From Lamprobacter sp964516305 (GTDB lineage: Bacteria > Pseudomonadota > Gammaproteobacteria > Chromatiales > Chromatiaceae): DNA of 24,218 nt. Below are positions 8,669 through 17,292 of the stretch, one piece after another. The stretch covers positions 1-24,218 of the forward strand of contig CAZEZH010000039.1 of NCBI GenBank assembly GCA_964516305.1. The letters run 5' to 3'. The notes beneath the pieces are model-generated. The model was not told the DNA's origin and made no database searches. It was given only the letters and a program-made list of their open reading frames with translations. The position numbers and the translations under genes were made by a program. Every line of letters begins with the position of its first letter. Within the stretch, counting starts at the first letter, position 1.

Positions 8669-9013
8669 ATGGGAACTCACCCTACCCCTGAACCTATCTA
8701 CCTGACCCTATGCAGCTGCCCCGATGCACAGACAGGTCAATCGCTGGCACGAACACTCGTCTCTGAAAGACTAGCCGCCTGTGTCAACATCCTGCCGGGC
8801 ATTGTTTCAGTCTACCGCTGGCAGGCTGAGATTGAGACCGACAATGAGGTGCTGTTGATCCTTAAGACGACAAAGAGCCGGGTCGACGCACTTGCAGCGC
8901 GGATCGAGGCGCTCCATCCCTATGATATCCCCGAGGTGATCAGCCATCCGATCACCGCCGGCAACAAGAACTATCTCGACTGGGTCCGCCAATGTACCGC
9001 GAACAACCACTGA
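8669..9013 (+). CDS. cutA: Divalent-cation tolerance protein CutA
   Basis: CutA1 is a small trimeric protein linked to copper and other divalent metal tolerance; its biochemical role is unsettled. The 114-residue product from the ATG at 8669 shows the family landmarks: LTLCSCPD near the start, LVSERLAACVNILPGIVSVYRW with its conserved Cys, EVLLILKTT, and HPYDIPEVISHPITAGNKNYLDWV near the end. The frame is open upstream to 8582, but that part is not family-like. It is the first gene of a run with dsbD, as in E. coli. Confidence 0.93.
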   Translation: MGTHPTPEPIYLTLCSCPDAQTGQSLARTLVSERLAACVNILPGIVSVYRWQAEIETDNEVLLILKTTKSRVDALAARIEALHPYDIPEVISHPITAGNKNYLDWVRQCTANNH

Positions 9014-9021
9014 CTGCTTTA

Positions 9022-11514
9022 ATGACCAGGTATCGGAAAGGCTGGCAACGCCACCAGGCGGGCAGTGATGCGCCGCTCGGCCGCCTGGGCCTGCTTCTGC
9101 TGACTCTGGCTCTAACGATGACGCTGGGCCTGGCGCCGCCCGCGGCGGATGCCGCCGAGGACGAGTTTCTGCAGCCGGACCAGGCATTTCGGATAGCCGG
9201 TGCTGCACAAGACGCTGACACTGTGACGGTAAGTTGGGATATCGAGCCCGGCTACTACCTCTACAGCACCAAGTTCCGTTTTGAGAGCAAGACACCAGGG
9301 TTCGAACTCGGTAAGGCCCAACTGCCCCCTGGCGAGACCAAGACTGACCAGTTCTTTGGCGAGGTCGAGATCTATCGGGATCGCGTCGAGGCGACGCTGC
9401 CGGTGGAACGCAGCGGCGACGTCGGCGAAGTGATGCGCATCGAGACCCAATCGCAGGGCTGTGCCGATGCTGGGCTCTGCTATCCACCACAGCGCCAAAG
9501 CATCTTGTTGGAGCTGCCACGCTTGGCCGCCGTTGGGCAACCTGCGCACGCGACCACTGCGCCGGTTGAGACTAGCGATAACGCAGGGAGCAACACCGCG
9601 CCCCAGTCCCTGGACGCCCTGAGCACATCGGCCTCGCCAGGTTCGGACAGCGCGCAGTCAGATGCTCAAACTGCTGCGCAGGCCAGTAGCGGGCTCAGTG
9701 AGCAGTTGAGCGGCGGCAATCAGTCGCTTGGCCTGGGCTTTGAGGACGATATCCTCCCGGCTGAAGAGGCCTTCCAGCTCGACGTTGCGGTCAAGGACCC
9801 ACAGACGCTGTTACTGCGCTGGCAGATTGCGCCTGACACCTACCTCTATCAGGAGAAGATCGAACTCGCACTCGAGGGTGCCGAGGGCGTTCAGCTCGGG
9901 GCCTACGAGCTGCCCCCGGCCGAGATCAAGCCAGACACGGTCCGTCCCGACGGCAGCATCGGCGATGTCGCCATCTATCAAGGTGATGTCGAGGTCAGCG
10001 TGCCGCTGTTGCGCGGCAGCCAAGCAGCGACCAGCCTGACCTTGGTTGCGAATTATCAGGGCTGCGCCGAGCGCGGCATCTGTTATCCGCCAGTCACCGA
10101 TCGGCTAACGCTCGAGCTGCCTCCCGCAGTGACAACGGTGGCGCTGTCTGAGCCGGCGAACACCGACGCTGGGGAGGGCGGCGCCGCACCGCCAGAGCGC
10201 GTCTCGGAGCAGGATCAGATCGCCGCGCGTCTGGCCGAGACCGGCATCTTCGGCGCTCTGGCGATCTTCTTAGTGCTCGGTCTGCTGCTGTCTTTCACCC
10301 CCTGTGTGTTTCCGATGATCCCGATCCTGTCCGGCATCATCGCCGGTCAGGGCGATCAGATCACGACCCGACAGGCGTTTTTCCTCTCGCTTGCCTATGT
10401 GCTGGCCATGGCACTCACCTATGCCATTGTCGGCGTCATCGCCGGGCTCTTCGGCGCCAATCTGCAGGCGACCTTCCAGAACGCCTGGGTGCTCGTGGCC
10501 TTTGCAGCCATCTTCGTCGCGCTGTCGCTGTCGATGTTCGGCTTCTATGACCTGCAACTCCCGAGCAGCGTGCAAACCAAGCTCACCCAGCTGAGCAACA
10601 AGCAGCAGGGCGGCACCCTGACCGGCGCCGCGATCATGGGCTCACTCTCAGCGCTGATCGTCGGACCCTGCGTGGCACCGCCACTGATGGGCGCACTGAT
10701 CTTCATCGGCAAGACCGGCGATGCGGTGCTCGGCTTCTTTGCCCTGCTCGGGCTCGGACTGGGGATGGGTGCGCCTCTGCTCGCGATTGGCACCTCGGCC
10801 GGCAAGCTGCTGCCGCGCGCTGGCGCCTGGATGGATTCGGTGAAGGCGGTGTTTGGCGTGCTGCTGCTGGCCGTGGCTGTGCTGTTGGTCGAGCGCGTGA
10901 TCCCGGCAGCCTTCGCGATGGCGCTCTGGGGCCTGCTGCTGATCAGCTCTGGTGTCTATCTCGGCGCCCTCACCCAGAACGGCCGCGAGGCCAGCGGTTG
11001 GTCCAAGCTATGGAAGTCACTCGGCGTCGCCTTACTGGTCTATGGCGTGCTGATGCTGGTCGGCGCTGCCGCCGGCGGCAAGGATACGATCCAGCCGCTG
11101 CGTGGCTTAGCGCCGGCGGCTGGCGGACAGGGCGCGGTCGCCGCACATCCGGAGTTCAAACGGATCAAGACCGTGGCCGATTTGGACCAGGCGGTGGCTG
11201 AGGCCGAGGCGCAGGGCAAGCCGGTGATGCTCGATTTCTATGCGGACTGGTGCGTGTCTTGTAAGGAGATGGAACGCTATACCTTCCCAGACCCGGCAGT
11301 GCAGCAGGCGATGCAAGATTACGTGCTTCTGCAAGCAGATGTAACCGCGAACGATGCCGAGGATAAAGCACTGATGCAGGAACGCTTCGGCATCCCGGGA
11401 CCACCGGCGATGATGTTCTTCGACAGCAGCGGGGAGGAGCAGCGCGGTTGGCGCCTGGTTGGCTTTGTACCAGCGGATGAGTTTGCGGAACATCTCAATG
11501 AGTTCGGCCAGTGA
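9022..11514 (+). CDS. dsbD: Thiol:disulfide interchange protein DsbD with duplicated N-terminal domain
   Basis: DsbD moves reducing power from cytoplasmic thioredoxin through the inner membrane to periplasmic proteins such as DsbC and cytochrome c maturation factors. Counting from 9022 (830 residues): a signal segment at about 20-44; a first alpha domain at about 46-168 with Cys pair C147/C153 (QGCADAGLCYPP); a Ser/Ala/Gln-rich linker; a second alpha domain at about 245-368 with C348/C354 (QGCAERGICYPP); a transmembrane beta domain with C428 (SFTPCVFP) and C550 (GPCVAPP); and a C-terminal thioredoxin domain with C744-V-S-C747. Standard DsbD has one alpha domain and about 570-600 residues, so this one carries an extra copy. 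The first ATG of the frame is at 8992, inside cutA; I prefer 9022, just after the cutA stop, though neither has a clear ribosome binding site. Confidence 0.95.
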   Translation: MTRYRKGWQRHQAGSDAPLGRLGLLLLTLALTMTLGLAPPAADAAEDEFLQPDQAFRIAGAAQDADTVTVSWDIEPGYYLYSTKFRFESKTPGFELGKAQLPPGETKTDQFFGEVEIYRDRVEATLPVERSGDVGEVMRIETQSQGCADAGLCYPPQRQSILLELPRLAAVGQPAHATTAPVETSDNAGSNTAPQSLDALSTSASPGSDSAQSDAQTAAQASSGLSEQLSGGNQSLGLGFEDDILPAEEAFQLDVAVKDPQTLLLRWQIAPDTYLYQEKIELALEGAEGVQLGAYELPPAEIKPDTVRPDGSIGDVAIYQGDVEVSVPLLRGSQAATSLTLVANYQGCAERGICYPPVTDRLTLELPPAVTTVALSEPANTDAGEGGAAPPERVSEQDQIAARLAETGIFGALAIFLVLGLLLSFTPCVFPMIPILSGIIAGQGDQITTRQAFFLSLAYVLAMALTYAIVGVIAGLFGANLQATFQNAWVLVAFAAIFVALSLSMFGFYDLQLPSSVQTKLTQLSNKQQGGTLTGAAIMGSLSALIVGPCVAPPLMGALIFIGKTGDAVLGFFALLGLGLGMGAPLLAIGTSAGKLLPRAGAWMDSVKAVFGVLLLAVAVLLVERVIPAAFAMALWGLLLISSGVYLGALTQNGREASGWSKLWKSLGVALLVYGVLMLVGAAAGGKDTIQPLRGLAPAAGGQGAVAAHPEFKRIKTVADLDQAVAEAEAQGKPVMLDFYADWCVSCKEMERYTFPDPAVQQAMQDYVLLQADVTANDAEDKALMQERFGIPGPPAMMFFDSSGEEQRGWRLVGFVPADEFAEHLNEFGQ

Positions 11515-12077
11515 ATGCGGCCAAGGTCCTTGCCGTGACGGTGCTTGCCGGCTCGGTCAGCATCGGGCTGGCCCGGTTCGGCGAGCGTTGGCTGGGTGTC
11601 GGCCACAATAACGCCGAGCCGACTCGGCGCAGCACGCAGCAGGACATGCTGGAGACCCTGCCCGACCTGCGACTGTCCACCCTTGACGGCCGCGAGCTGA
11701 GCAGCCATGCCTGGGCCGGCAAGGTGCTGGTGCTCAACTTCTGGGCGACCTGGTGCCCGCCCTGCCGGCGCGAGATGCCGCTGCTCGATGAGTGGCAGCA
11801 GACCTATGCCAATCAGGGGCTACAGATCGTGGGTATTGCCATCGATCGTGCGGAGGAGGTTGCGGACTATCTTGAGGACAACGCCGTGAGCTACCCCATC
11901 CTGCTCGGCAACCGGGACAGCGCCGAACTCTCCCGTCAGCTTGGCAACCGCACCGGCGGACTCCCGTTTACGGTCGGGTTCGACCCGCTTGGCCAACGCA
12001 TTTTCAGCCACACCGGCGAACTCGACGCCGAACTGCTCGAGGCTGAGGTCAAGCCGCGTCTACTCGGCGTCGACTGA
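11511..12077 (+). CDS. TlpA/ResA-like membrane-anchored thioredoxin
   Basis: A 188-residue periplasmic thiol-disulfide oxidoreductase. A single hydrophobic N-terminal segment (residues 5-20) should anchor or export it. The thioredoxin fold follows, with FWATWCPPCRREMP giving the active-site pair C82-P-P-C85, and the cis-proline region GGLPFTVGFD. The GTG start overlaps the dsbD stop as GTGA, so the two are translationally coupled. It is therefore a likely client of DsbD, for instance in cytochrome c maturation or periplasmic cysteine repair. The exact substrate cannot be told from sequence. Confidence 0.9.
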   Translation: MNAAKVLAVTVLAGSVSIGLARFGERWLGVGHNNAEPTRRSTQQDMLETLPDLRLSTLDGRELSSHAWAGKVLVLNFWATWCPPCRREMPLLDEWQQTYANQGLQIVGIAIDRAEEVADYLEDNAVSYPILLGNRDSAELSRQLGNRTGGLPFTVGFDPLGQRIFSHTGELDAELLEAEVKPRLLGVD

Positions 12078-12162
12078 GGCCCAGCTTTCTAAGACTGGCC
12101 GTTCTGAACAAGCGGCTATTAGTCGGCAACAGCGCCGAAAACACGTCTTCGCCGGTCACAGG

Positions 12163-12178
12163 ACAAAGGCGCCTTTGT
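12163..12178. promoter_or_regulatory. Perfect 16-bp palindrome upstream of aroQ
   Basis: ACAAAGGC is followed directly by its reverse complement GCCTTTGT, with no spacer. TTGTAA (12175-12180), 17 bp, then TACCCT (12198-12203) could be a weak promoter for the aroQ-accBC run, in which case the palindrome would overlap the -35 box. An operator is a reasonable guess; the regulator is unknown. A weak terminator for the thioredoxin gene is less likely because no U tract follows. Confidence 0.45.
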
Positions 12179-12284
12179 AAATCGGCGCCAAATGCCGTAC
12201 CCTATGCACGATGTGCGCAAAGCCTGATCAACTCACCCTTTTTTCGACTGTTCGCTGCCAATGGCTGCGTTTTCGACCGGTGTC

Positions 12285-12731
12285 ATGGCAAAGATCCTCT
12301 GCTTAAACGGCCCGAACCTGAACCTGCTGGGCACCCGCGAGCCGGACACCTATGGTAGAGACAGGCTGGAGAGCATCGGCCGCCAGCTCTCCGCCAGCGC
12401 CGAGTCATCGGGCCATGAACTGCAGATGTTGCAGAGCAACGCCGAACATGTGCTGATCGATGCGATTCATCAGGCTGGGACCGAGGGTGTCGCCTTCATC
12501 CTGTTTAATCCGGCCGCCTTCACGCACACCAGCATTGCGCTCAGAGATGCGCTGCTTGCGGTCGGCATCCCGTTTATCGAGCTGCACCTCTCCAATGTCT
12601 TCGCGCGTGAGCCATTTCGGGCCCATTCCTATTTTTCGGATATCGCCGAAGGCGTTATCAGTGGCCTTGGCGCAGAGGGTTACAACCTGGCCCTGACGGC
12701 GGCAATACGCCGACTCGGCGGCCCGCCCTAG
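12285..12731 (+). CDS. aroQ: 3-dehydroquinate dehydratase, type II
   Basis: Catalyses dehydration of 3-dehydroquinate to 3-dehydroshikimate, third step of the shikimate pathway. The small (148-residue) dodecameric type II enzyme is recognised by ILCLNGPNLNLLGTREPDTY (catalytic Arg and Tyr), the QSN-x-E segment, NPAAFTHTS with the catalytic His, and ELHLSNVFAREPFRAHSY. I start at the ATG at 12285 (MAKILCLNGPN), as in homologues, rather than the ATG 24 bp upstream. It heads the conserved aroQ-accB-accC group. Confidence 0.95.
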   Translation: MAKILCLNGPNLNLLGTREPDTYGRDRLESIGRQLSASAESSGHELQMLQSNAEHVLIDAIHQAGTEGVAFILFNPAAFTHTSIALRDALLAVGIPFIELHLSNVFAREPFRAHSYFSDIAEGVISGLGAEGYNLALTAAIRRLGGPP

Positions 12732-12825
12732 GCGCTGCTGACTGCGGCACCCGTGAGTGCCGTCGCCATAAACACCGGGCTCGCGAAGAGTCAAGCATCA
12801 ATCCACGGCGAGAAGATCAACTGTC

Positions 12826-13278
12826 ATGGACATCCGCAAGGTCAAAAAGCTGATCGAATTGCTCGATGAGTCGAACGTCGCAGAGATCGAGATTCACGAA
12901 GGTGAAGAGTCTGTGCGCATCAGCCGTCATGGCAGTGGAGCCCCGCAGTTCATGATGCCGGCGACTGCACCAGCGCCTGCAGGCGCTGCGGCACCGGCTG
13001 CGATGCACGCCGCCGCTGCACCAAGCGCCCCGGAGATCGACGACGCCTGCCTGGCGCGTTCTCCGATGGTCGGCACCTTCTACCGCTCGCCCTCCCCTGG
13101 TGCAAAGTCGTTCGTCGAAGAGGGCCAGGAGGTCAAGGTGGGCGACATCTTGTGCATCATCGAGGCGATGAAGATCCTGAATCAGATCGAATCAGAGCGC
13201 GCTGGCGTGATCAAGAAGATCATGGTCGAGAACGGCCAGCCTGTTGAGTACAACCAACCGTTGTTCGTGATCGAATGA
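12826..13278 (+). CDS. accB: Biotin carboxyl carrier protein of acetyl-CoA carboxylase
   Basis: Carries the biotin that shuttles carboxyl groups during conversion of acetyl-CoA to malonyl-CoA, the committed step of fatty-acid synthesis. The 150-residue product has the N-terminal helical region MDIRKVKKLIELLDESNVAE, an Ala/Pro-rich flexible linker at about 46-68, and the biotinyl domain with EAMKIL, where K116 is the biotinylated lysine. SPMVGTFYRSPSPGAKSFVE is typical of AccB. Its stop overlaps the accC start (ATGA), so the two are translationally coupled. Confidence 0.98.
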   Translation: MDIRKVKKLIELLDESNVAEIEIHEGEESVRISRHGSGAPQFMMPATAPAPAGAAAPAAMHAAAAPSAPEIDDACLARSPMVGTFYRSPSPGAKSFVEEGQEVKVGDILCIIEAMKILNQIESERAGVIKKIMVENGQPVEYNQPLFVIE

Positions 13279-14615
13279 TCGAGAAGATCCTCATCGCCAA
13301 CCGCGGCGAGATCGCGCTGCGTATCCAGCGCGCCTGCCGCGAGCTTGGTATCAAGACCGTCGCCGTCCATTCCGAGGCCGACCGCGAACTCAAGCATGTG
13401 CTGCTCGCCGATGAGTCGGTCTGCATCGGCCCGGCACCCTCCTGCGACAGCTACCTGCACATCCCGGCGATCATCAGCGCCGCTGAGGTCACCGACACCG
13501 TCGCCATCCATCCGGGCTACGGCTTTCTGTCGGAGAACGCAGATTTCGCCGAGCGCGTCGAGCGTTCCGGATTCGTCTTCATCGGCCCCAAGCCGGACAC
13601 GATTCGGCTGATGGGCGATAAGGTCTCAGCGATCCGAGCGATGAAGCAGGCTGGCGTGCCCTGCGTGCCTGGCTCCGATGGCCCGATCGACGACGACGCC
13701 AAGCACACGCTGCAGTTGGCACGGGAGATCGGCTATCCGGTCATCATCAAGGCTGCGGGCGGCGGTGGTGGACGCGGGATGCGCGTGGTGCACTCGGATG
13801 CCACCCTACTGAACGCGATCTCGCTGACCAAGGCCGAAGCCGGCGCCGCCTTCGGCAACGACGTGGTCTACATGGAGAAGTACCTGGAGAACCCACGCCA
13901 TGTGGAGTTCCAGGTACTGGCCGATAGCTTCGGCAACGCCATCCATCTCTGTGAGCGCGATTGCTCGATGCAGCGCCGGCATCAGAAGGTCATCGAAGAG
14001 GCGCCAGCCCCAGGCATCACACCAGAACAACGGCAGCGGATTGGCGAGCGTTGCGCCGAGGCCTGCAGCACGATCGGCTATCGCGGACTCGGCACCTTCG
14101 AGTTTCTGTACCAGGACGATGAATTCTACTTCATCGAGATGAATACCCGTGTGCAGGTCGAACACCCGGTGACTGAGATGATCACTGGCGTGGACGTAAT
14201 CAAGGAGCAGATCCTGGTCGCTGGCGGCGAGCGCTTGCGTTATCGCCAGAGCGATATCGTGCCGCGGGGCCACGCGATCGAATGCCGGCTGAACGCCGAG
14301 CATCCAGAGTCCTTCATGCCGAGTCCAGGGCCAATCGAAGAATTCCATGCGCCAGGTGGCCCCGGTGTGCGCATCGACACCCATATCTACGCGGGCTATG
14401 TGGTACCACCCTACTACGACTCGATGATCGGCAAACTGATCGCGCATGGTGAGGATCGCAGCTCGGCGCTCGCGCGCATGAGCAATGCCCTGCGCGAGAC
14501 CATCATTCAGGGCATCAATACCAACATCCCGCTGCATCGGCAGCTGCTCAAAGATGCGGCCTTCCAGCAAGGTGGCATCAATATCCACTACCTCGAGAAG
14601 AAGCTCGGTCTCTGA
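13275..14615 (+). CDS. accC: Biotin carboxylase subunit of acetyl-CoA carboxylase
   Basis: ATP-grasp enzyme that carboxylates the biotin on AccB using bicarbonate. The 446-residue length matches E. coli AccC (about 449). Motifs: EKILIANRGEIALRI at the start, K116 and K159 for ATP, the glycine-rich KAAGGGGGRGM (159-169), EKYLENPRHVEFQVLAD, HLCERDCSMQRRHQKVIEEA, and FIEMNTRVQVEHPVTE with the catalytic Glu/Arg cluster. No domain is missing. The carboxyltransferase subunits accA and accD lie elsewhere. Confidence 0.99.
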   Translation: MIEKILIANRGEIALRIQRACRELGIKTVAVHSEADRELKHVLLADESVCIGPAPSCDSYLHIPAIISAAEVTDTVAIHPGYGFLSENADFAERVERSGFVFIGPKPDTIRLMGDKVSAIRAMKQAGVPCVPGSDGPIDDDAKHTLQLAREIGYPVIIKAAGGGGGRGMRVVHSDATLLNAISLTKAEAGAAFGNDVVYMEKYLENPRHVEFQVLADSFGNAIHLCERDCSMQRRHQKVIEEAPAPGITPEQRQRIGERCAEACSTIGYRGLGTFEFLYQDDEFYFIEMNTRVQVEHPVTEMITGVDVIKEQILVAGGERLRYRQSDIVPRGHAIECRLNAEHPESFMPSPGPIEEFHAPGGPGVRIDTHIYAGYVVPPYYDSMIGKLIAHGEDRSSALARMSNALRETIIQGINTNIPLHRQLLKDAAFQQGGINIHYLEKKLGL

Positions 14616-14629
14616 CCGCTGCGCCGACC

Positions 14630-15553
14630 ATGGCCTGGATTGAGCTTGAGCTGCTCGCTGACCGAGAGGCGGCCCCGTTGATCGAGGCAGCGCTCGAGAA
14701 TGCTGGGGCACTGGCAGTCACCCTTGATGAAGGCAACGACGGGCTGGCCGAATCGGCTGATCCACGCTGGGACCAGCATCAGGTGCTCGAGCCCGCCCCA
14801 GGCGAGACGCCGCTCTGGCGTCAGCTGCGCATCACCGCCCTGTTCGACGATGGCCCGGCCGGTAGTATGCAAGCCGAGGACGCCGCACAGCTATTGGCAG
14901 CCCAATGTCTCGCCACGCCAACCTTGCGTCGACTCGAGGATCAGCCGTGGGAGCGCGTCTGGCTGGAGGGACTGAAGCCACAACGTTTCGGGCGGCGACT
15001 CTGGATCTGCCCACAGGGTCAGGTTGTGGATTCGGCCGATGCCGTGGTGATCGACCTGGACCCCGGGCTGGCATTCGGGACCGGGCATCATGCTACCACG
15101 GCACTCTGCCTGGAATGGCTCGATCGGGTCCCGCTCACCGACTCTACCCTGATCGATTTCGGCTGCGGCTCTGGCATCTTGGCGATCGCGGCGCTAAAGC
15201 TAGGCGCAGCTCGTGCCTTAGCGGTTGACCATGATCCGCAGGCCCTGGAGGCAACCCTGGAGAACGCCCAGACGAACGGCGTTGATGAGCGCCTATTCGT
15301 TTACGAACCGGAACAGATGCCGATGGATGGGGCCGATCTGCTGGTAGCGAACATCCTGGCTGGCCCGCTGGTCGAGCTGGCGCCAAACCTAGCCCGGCTC
15401 ACGAAGCGCGGCGGCTTGCTAGCACTCTCAGGCATATTGGATCATCAGGCCGAGGCCGTCACTCGTGCCTATCACGCGGACTTTGAACTCGAGCCCCCGC
15501 TTGAGCGTGAGGATTGGGTTTTAATCAGCGGTCGCCGGCGAATGGGCCCGTAG
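14630..15553 (+). CDS. prmA: Ribosomal protein L11 methyltransferase
   Basis: S-adenosylmethionine-dependent enzyme that trimethylates ribosomal protein L11 at several amino groups. The 307-residue protein has the N-terminal substrate-recognition domain (about 1-100), then a Rossmann methyltransferase domain: GTGHHATT at 150-157, the AdoMet loop DFGCGSGILAIAALKLGA from 176, an acidic residue in AVDHDP for ribose, and VANILAGPL at about 239-247. It follows accC by 14 bp, the usual order in gammaproteobacteria. Confidence 0.97.
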   Translation: MAWIELELLADREAAPLIEAALENAGALAVTLDEGNDGLAESADPRWDQHQVLEPAPGETPLWRQLRITALFDDGPAGSMQAEDAAQLLAAQCLATPTLRRLEDQPWERVWLEGLKPQRFGRRLWICPQGQVVDSADAVVIDLDPGLAFGTGHHATTALCLEWLDRVPLTDSTLIDFGCGSGILAIAALKLGAARALAVDHDPQALEATLENAQTNGVDERLFVYEPEQMPMDGADLLVANILAGPLVELAPNLARLTKRGGLLALSGILDHQAEAVTRAYHADFELEPPLEREDWVLISGRRRMGP

Positions 15554-15724
15554 CGAGCCCGCATTGCCCGGATCACGACGCCAACACCGAAGCGCCGGGT
15601 TCGAAACATGGCAATCGCAAGACCGGACCATGCTCCGGCCGTTTCCGCCTAAACGCCCTGAGAACGGGGATAGACTTCAGCCATCCATTAAGCACCCGGC
15701 CTGCTCGATCGCCGCCTCCGCACC

Positions 15725-16819
15725 ATGCCTCCTGCTGACTCCGCCGCCTCTAACGCCGTCAAGCTGCTCCAGCCGCTGCAGATCGGCTCAGTCAGGATTC
15801 CGAACCGATTGATCCTCGCACCGATGGCCGGGGTGACGGACCGGCCCTTCCGGAGTCTTTGCCGCCAACTCGGCGCCGGCCTCGCCGTCTCCGAGATGGT
15901 GGCTGCGAATCCAGCCCTGCGGGGCACGCGCAAGAGCCGCGAGCGCACCGATCACCAAGGTGAGCCGGGGCCGATTGCGGTTCAGATTGCGGGCTCCGAT
16001 CCGCTGCAGATGGCCGAGGCCGCACGCTACAACGTCGACTGCGGCGCAGAGCTGATTGACATCAACCTAGGCTGCCCGGCGAAGAAGGTCTGCAAGACTG
16101 CGGCCGGTTCGGCGCTGTTGCGCGATGAACGCTTGGTCGGTCGCATCCTGGAGGCAGTGGTTTGCGGGGTGGATGTGCCGGTGACGCTGAAGACCCGCAC
16201 CGGCTGGTCACCGAAGACGCGAAACCTGGCGCGTATCGCCGAGATTGCCGTGGCGAGCGGGATTCGGCTCATGACCGTACATGGCCGGACCCGCGTCTGC
16301 GGCTACTCGGGCGAAGCGGAGTTCGAGAGCCTTGCCGGGCTCCGCGATCAATGCCCGACGCTGCCGCTAGTAGCCAACGGTGACATCGATGGTCCGACAA
16401 AGGCACTCGAGGTGCTGAACCGGACCGGCGCCGATGCTATTATGATCGGGCGCGCTGCATTAGGTCGGCCTTGGATCTTCGGTCATATCGCAGCCGTACT
16501 CGGCTGTCTCGCGGTACCCTGCGCAGCACCAGGGCTCTCGGCGAGTGGCGAGCTCCCAAAGACTACCTCCGAGGTGCCAATGGCACCCTCACCGGCGTGG
16601 ATTGGGGCTATCTTGATGGAGCACCTGGACCGACTCTACGATTTCTATGGTGAGCGGCGCGGGGTGTTAATCGCACGGAAGCATATCGGCTGGACTCTGC
16701 GCGACTTGGGCGGCGATTCTGACTCGCACGACACCGAGCGTGAGCGTTTACGCCAGCGTTTAATGGCAACCACGGCTGCGCTGGAACAGCTTGAGCTGCT
16801 GCGGGAGCACTTTGCCTGA
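15725..16819 (+). CDS. dusB: tRNA-dihydrouridine synthase B
   Basis: FMN enzyme that reduces specific uridines of the tRNA D loop to dihydrouridine, using NADPH. Family motifs are LAPMAGVTDRPFR (31-43), INLGCPAKKV with the catalytic Cys 117, LKTRTGW, TVHGRTR, ANGDI and MIGRAALGRPWIF. At 364 residues it is about 40 longer than E. coli DusB (321). Part of the excess is at the N-terminus; most is an insertion of roughly 30 residues, about 258-288 (Ala/Pro/Ser rich), between the TIM barrel and the C-terminal helical RNA-binding domain. The ATG at 15725 has no clear ribosome binding site. dusB and fis are adjacent, as in enterobacteria. Confidence 0.96.
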   Translation: MPPADSAASNAVKLLQPLQIGSVRIPNRLILAPMAGVTDRPFRSLCRQLGAGLAVSEMVAANPALRGTRKSRERTDHQGEPGPIAVQIAGSDPLQMAEAARYNVDCGAELIDINLGCPAKKVCKTAAGSALLRDERLVGRILEAVVCGVDVPVTLKTRTGWSPKTRNLARIAEIAVASGIRLMTVHGRTRVCGYSGEAEFESLAGLRDQCPTLPLVANGDIDGPTKALEVLNRTGADAIMIGRAALGRPWIFGHIAAVLGCLAVPCAAPGLSASGELPKTTSEVPMAPSPAWIGAILMEHLDRLYDFYGERRGVLIARKHIGWTLRDLGGDSDSHDTERERLRQRLMATTAALEQLELLREHFA

Positions 16820-16956
16820 GGGGGCTGACCGGTGCCAGCGAGTCGGAAGCACCGAGCCGGACGCGCTTGCTTAGCAAGCAGGCGGAGTCCATCGCCGAGG
16901 CGACTCAGACCACTAGCACGCGATATCACCTCGAACGGGCGGCGAGGAGTCAACGA

Positions 16957-17244
16957 ATGAAAGACGGGCAAAGCTTTGCGGTACCGGATGTGCAGGAGCA
17001 TGAGCCGGATTGCACCGTGCCTCTGCGAGAATGCGTGCTGACCGCCTTGCGCAGCTACCTGTGCAGCATGGGTGACCATGACATCCGGGGGCTCTATCGG
17101 CTGGTGATGGACGAGGTTGAACAGCCAATGCTCGAGGCTGTGCTCGAGCACACCAAGGGCAACCAGTCCACGGCCGCGGAGATCTTAGGCATCAGCCGCG
17201 GTACCCTGCGCAAGAAGCTCAAGAGTAGAGCCGGCCAGGCTTAA
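16957..17244 (+). CDS. fis: Nucleoid protein Fis, DNA-binding regulator
   Basis: Fis is a homodimeric DNA-bending protein that activates rRNA promoters and assists site-specific inversion and replication control. I start at the ATG at 16957 because AGGAG (16945-16949) sits seven bases before it and the resulting 95 residues match the family length (98 in E. coli). Upstream in-frame starts give non-family residues. The first part is variable; PLRECVLTALRSYLCSMG begins the dimer region. The C-terminal helix-turn-helix reads EHTKGNQSTAAEILGISRGTLRKKL split across the DNA-binding helices, strongly conserved with E. coli. It is probably expressed with dusB. Confidence 0.97.
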   Translation: MKDGQSFAVPDVQEHEPDCTVPLRECVLTALRSYLCSMGDHDIRGLYRLVMDEVEQPMLEAVLEHTKGNQSTAAEILGISRGTLRKKLKSRAGQA

Positions 17245-17292
17245 TCGTGCAGCGATCATCCTGCGCCTAAGCCGTACCTGGAGAAGACCAGA

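Noticed and set aside
13806..14711. 301-residue open frame on the minus strand opposite accC and the start of prmA
   Set aside because: It runs across two well-supported genes and shows no family motif; an antisense artefact.
15623..15637. CCGGA...TCCGG stem in the prmA-dusB gap
   Set aside because: A five-base stem without a U tract is not enough to assign a function. The gap also holds no recognisable gene.
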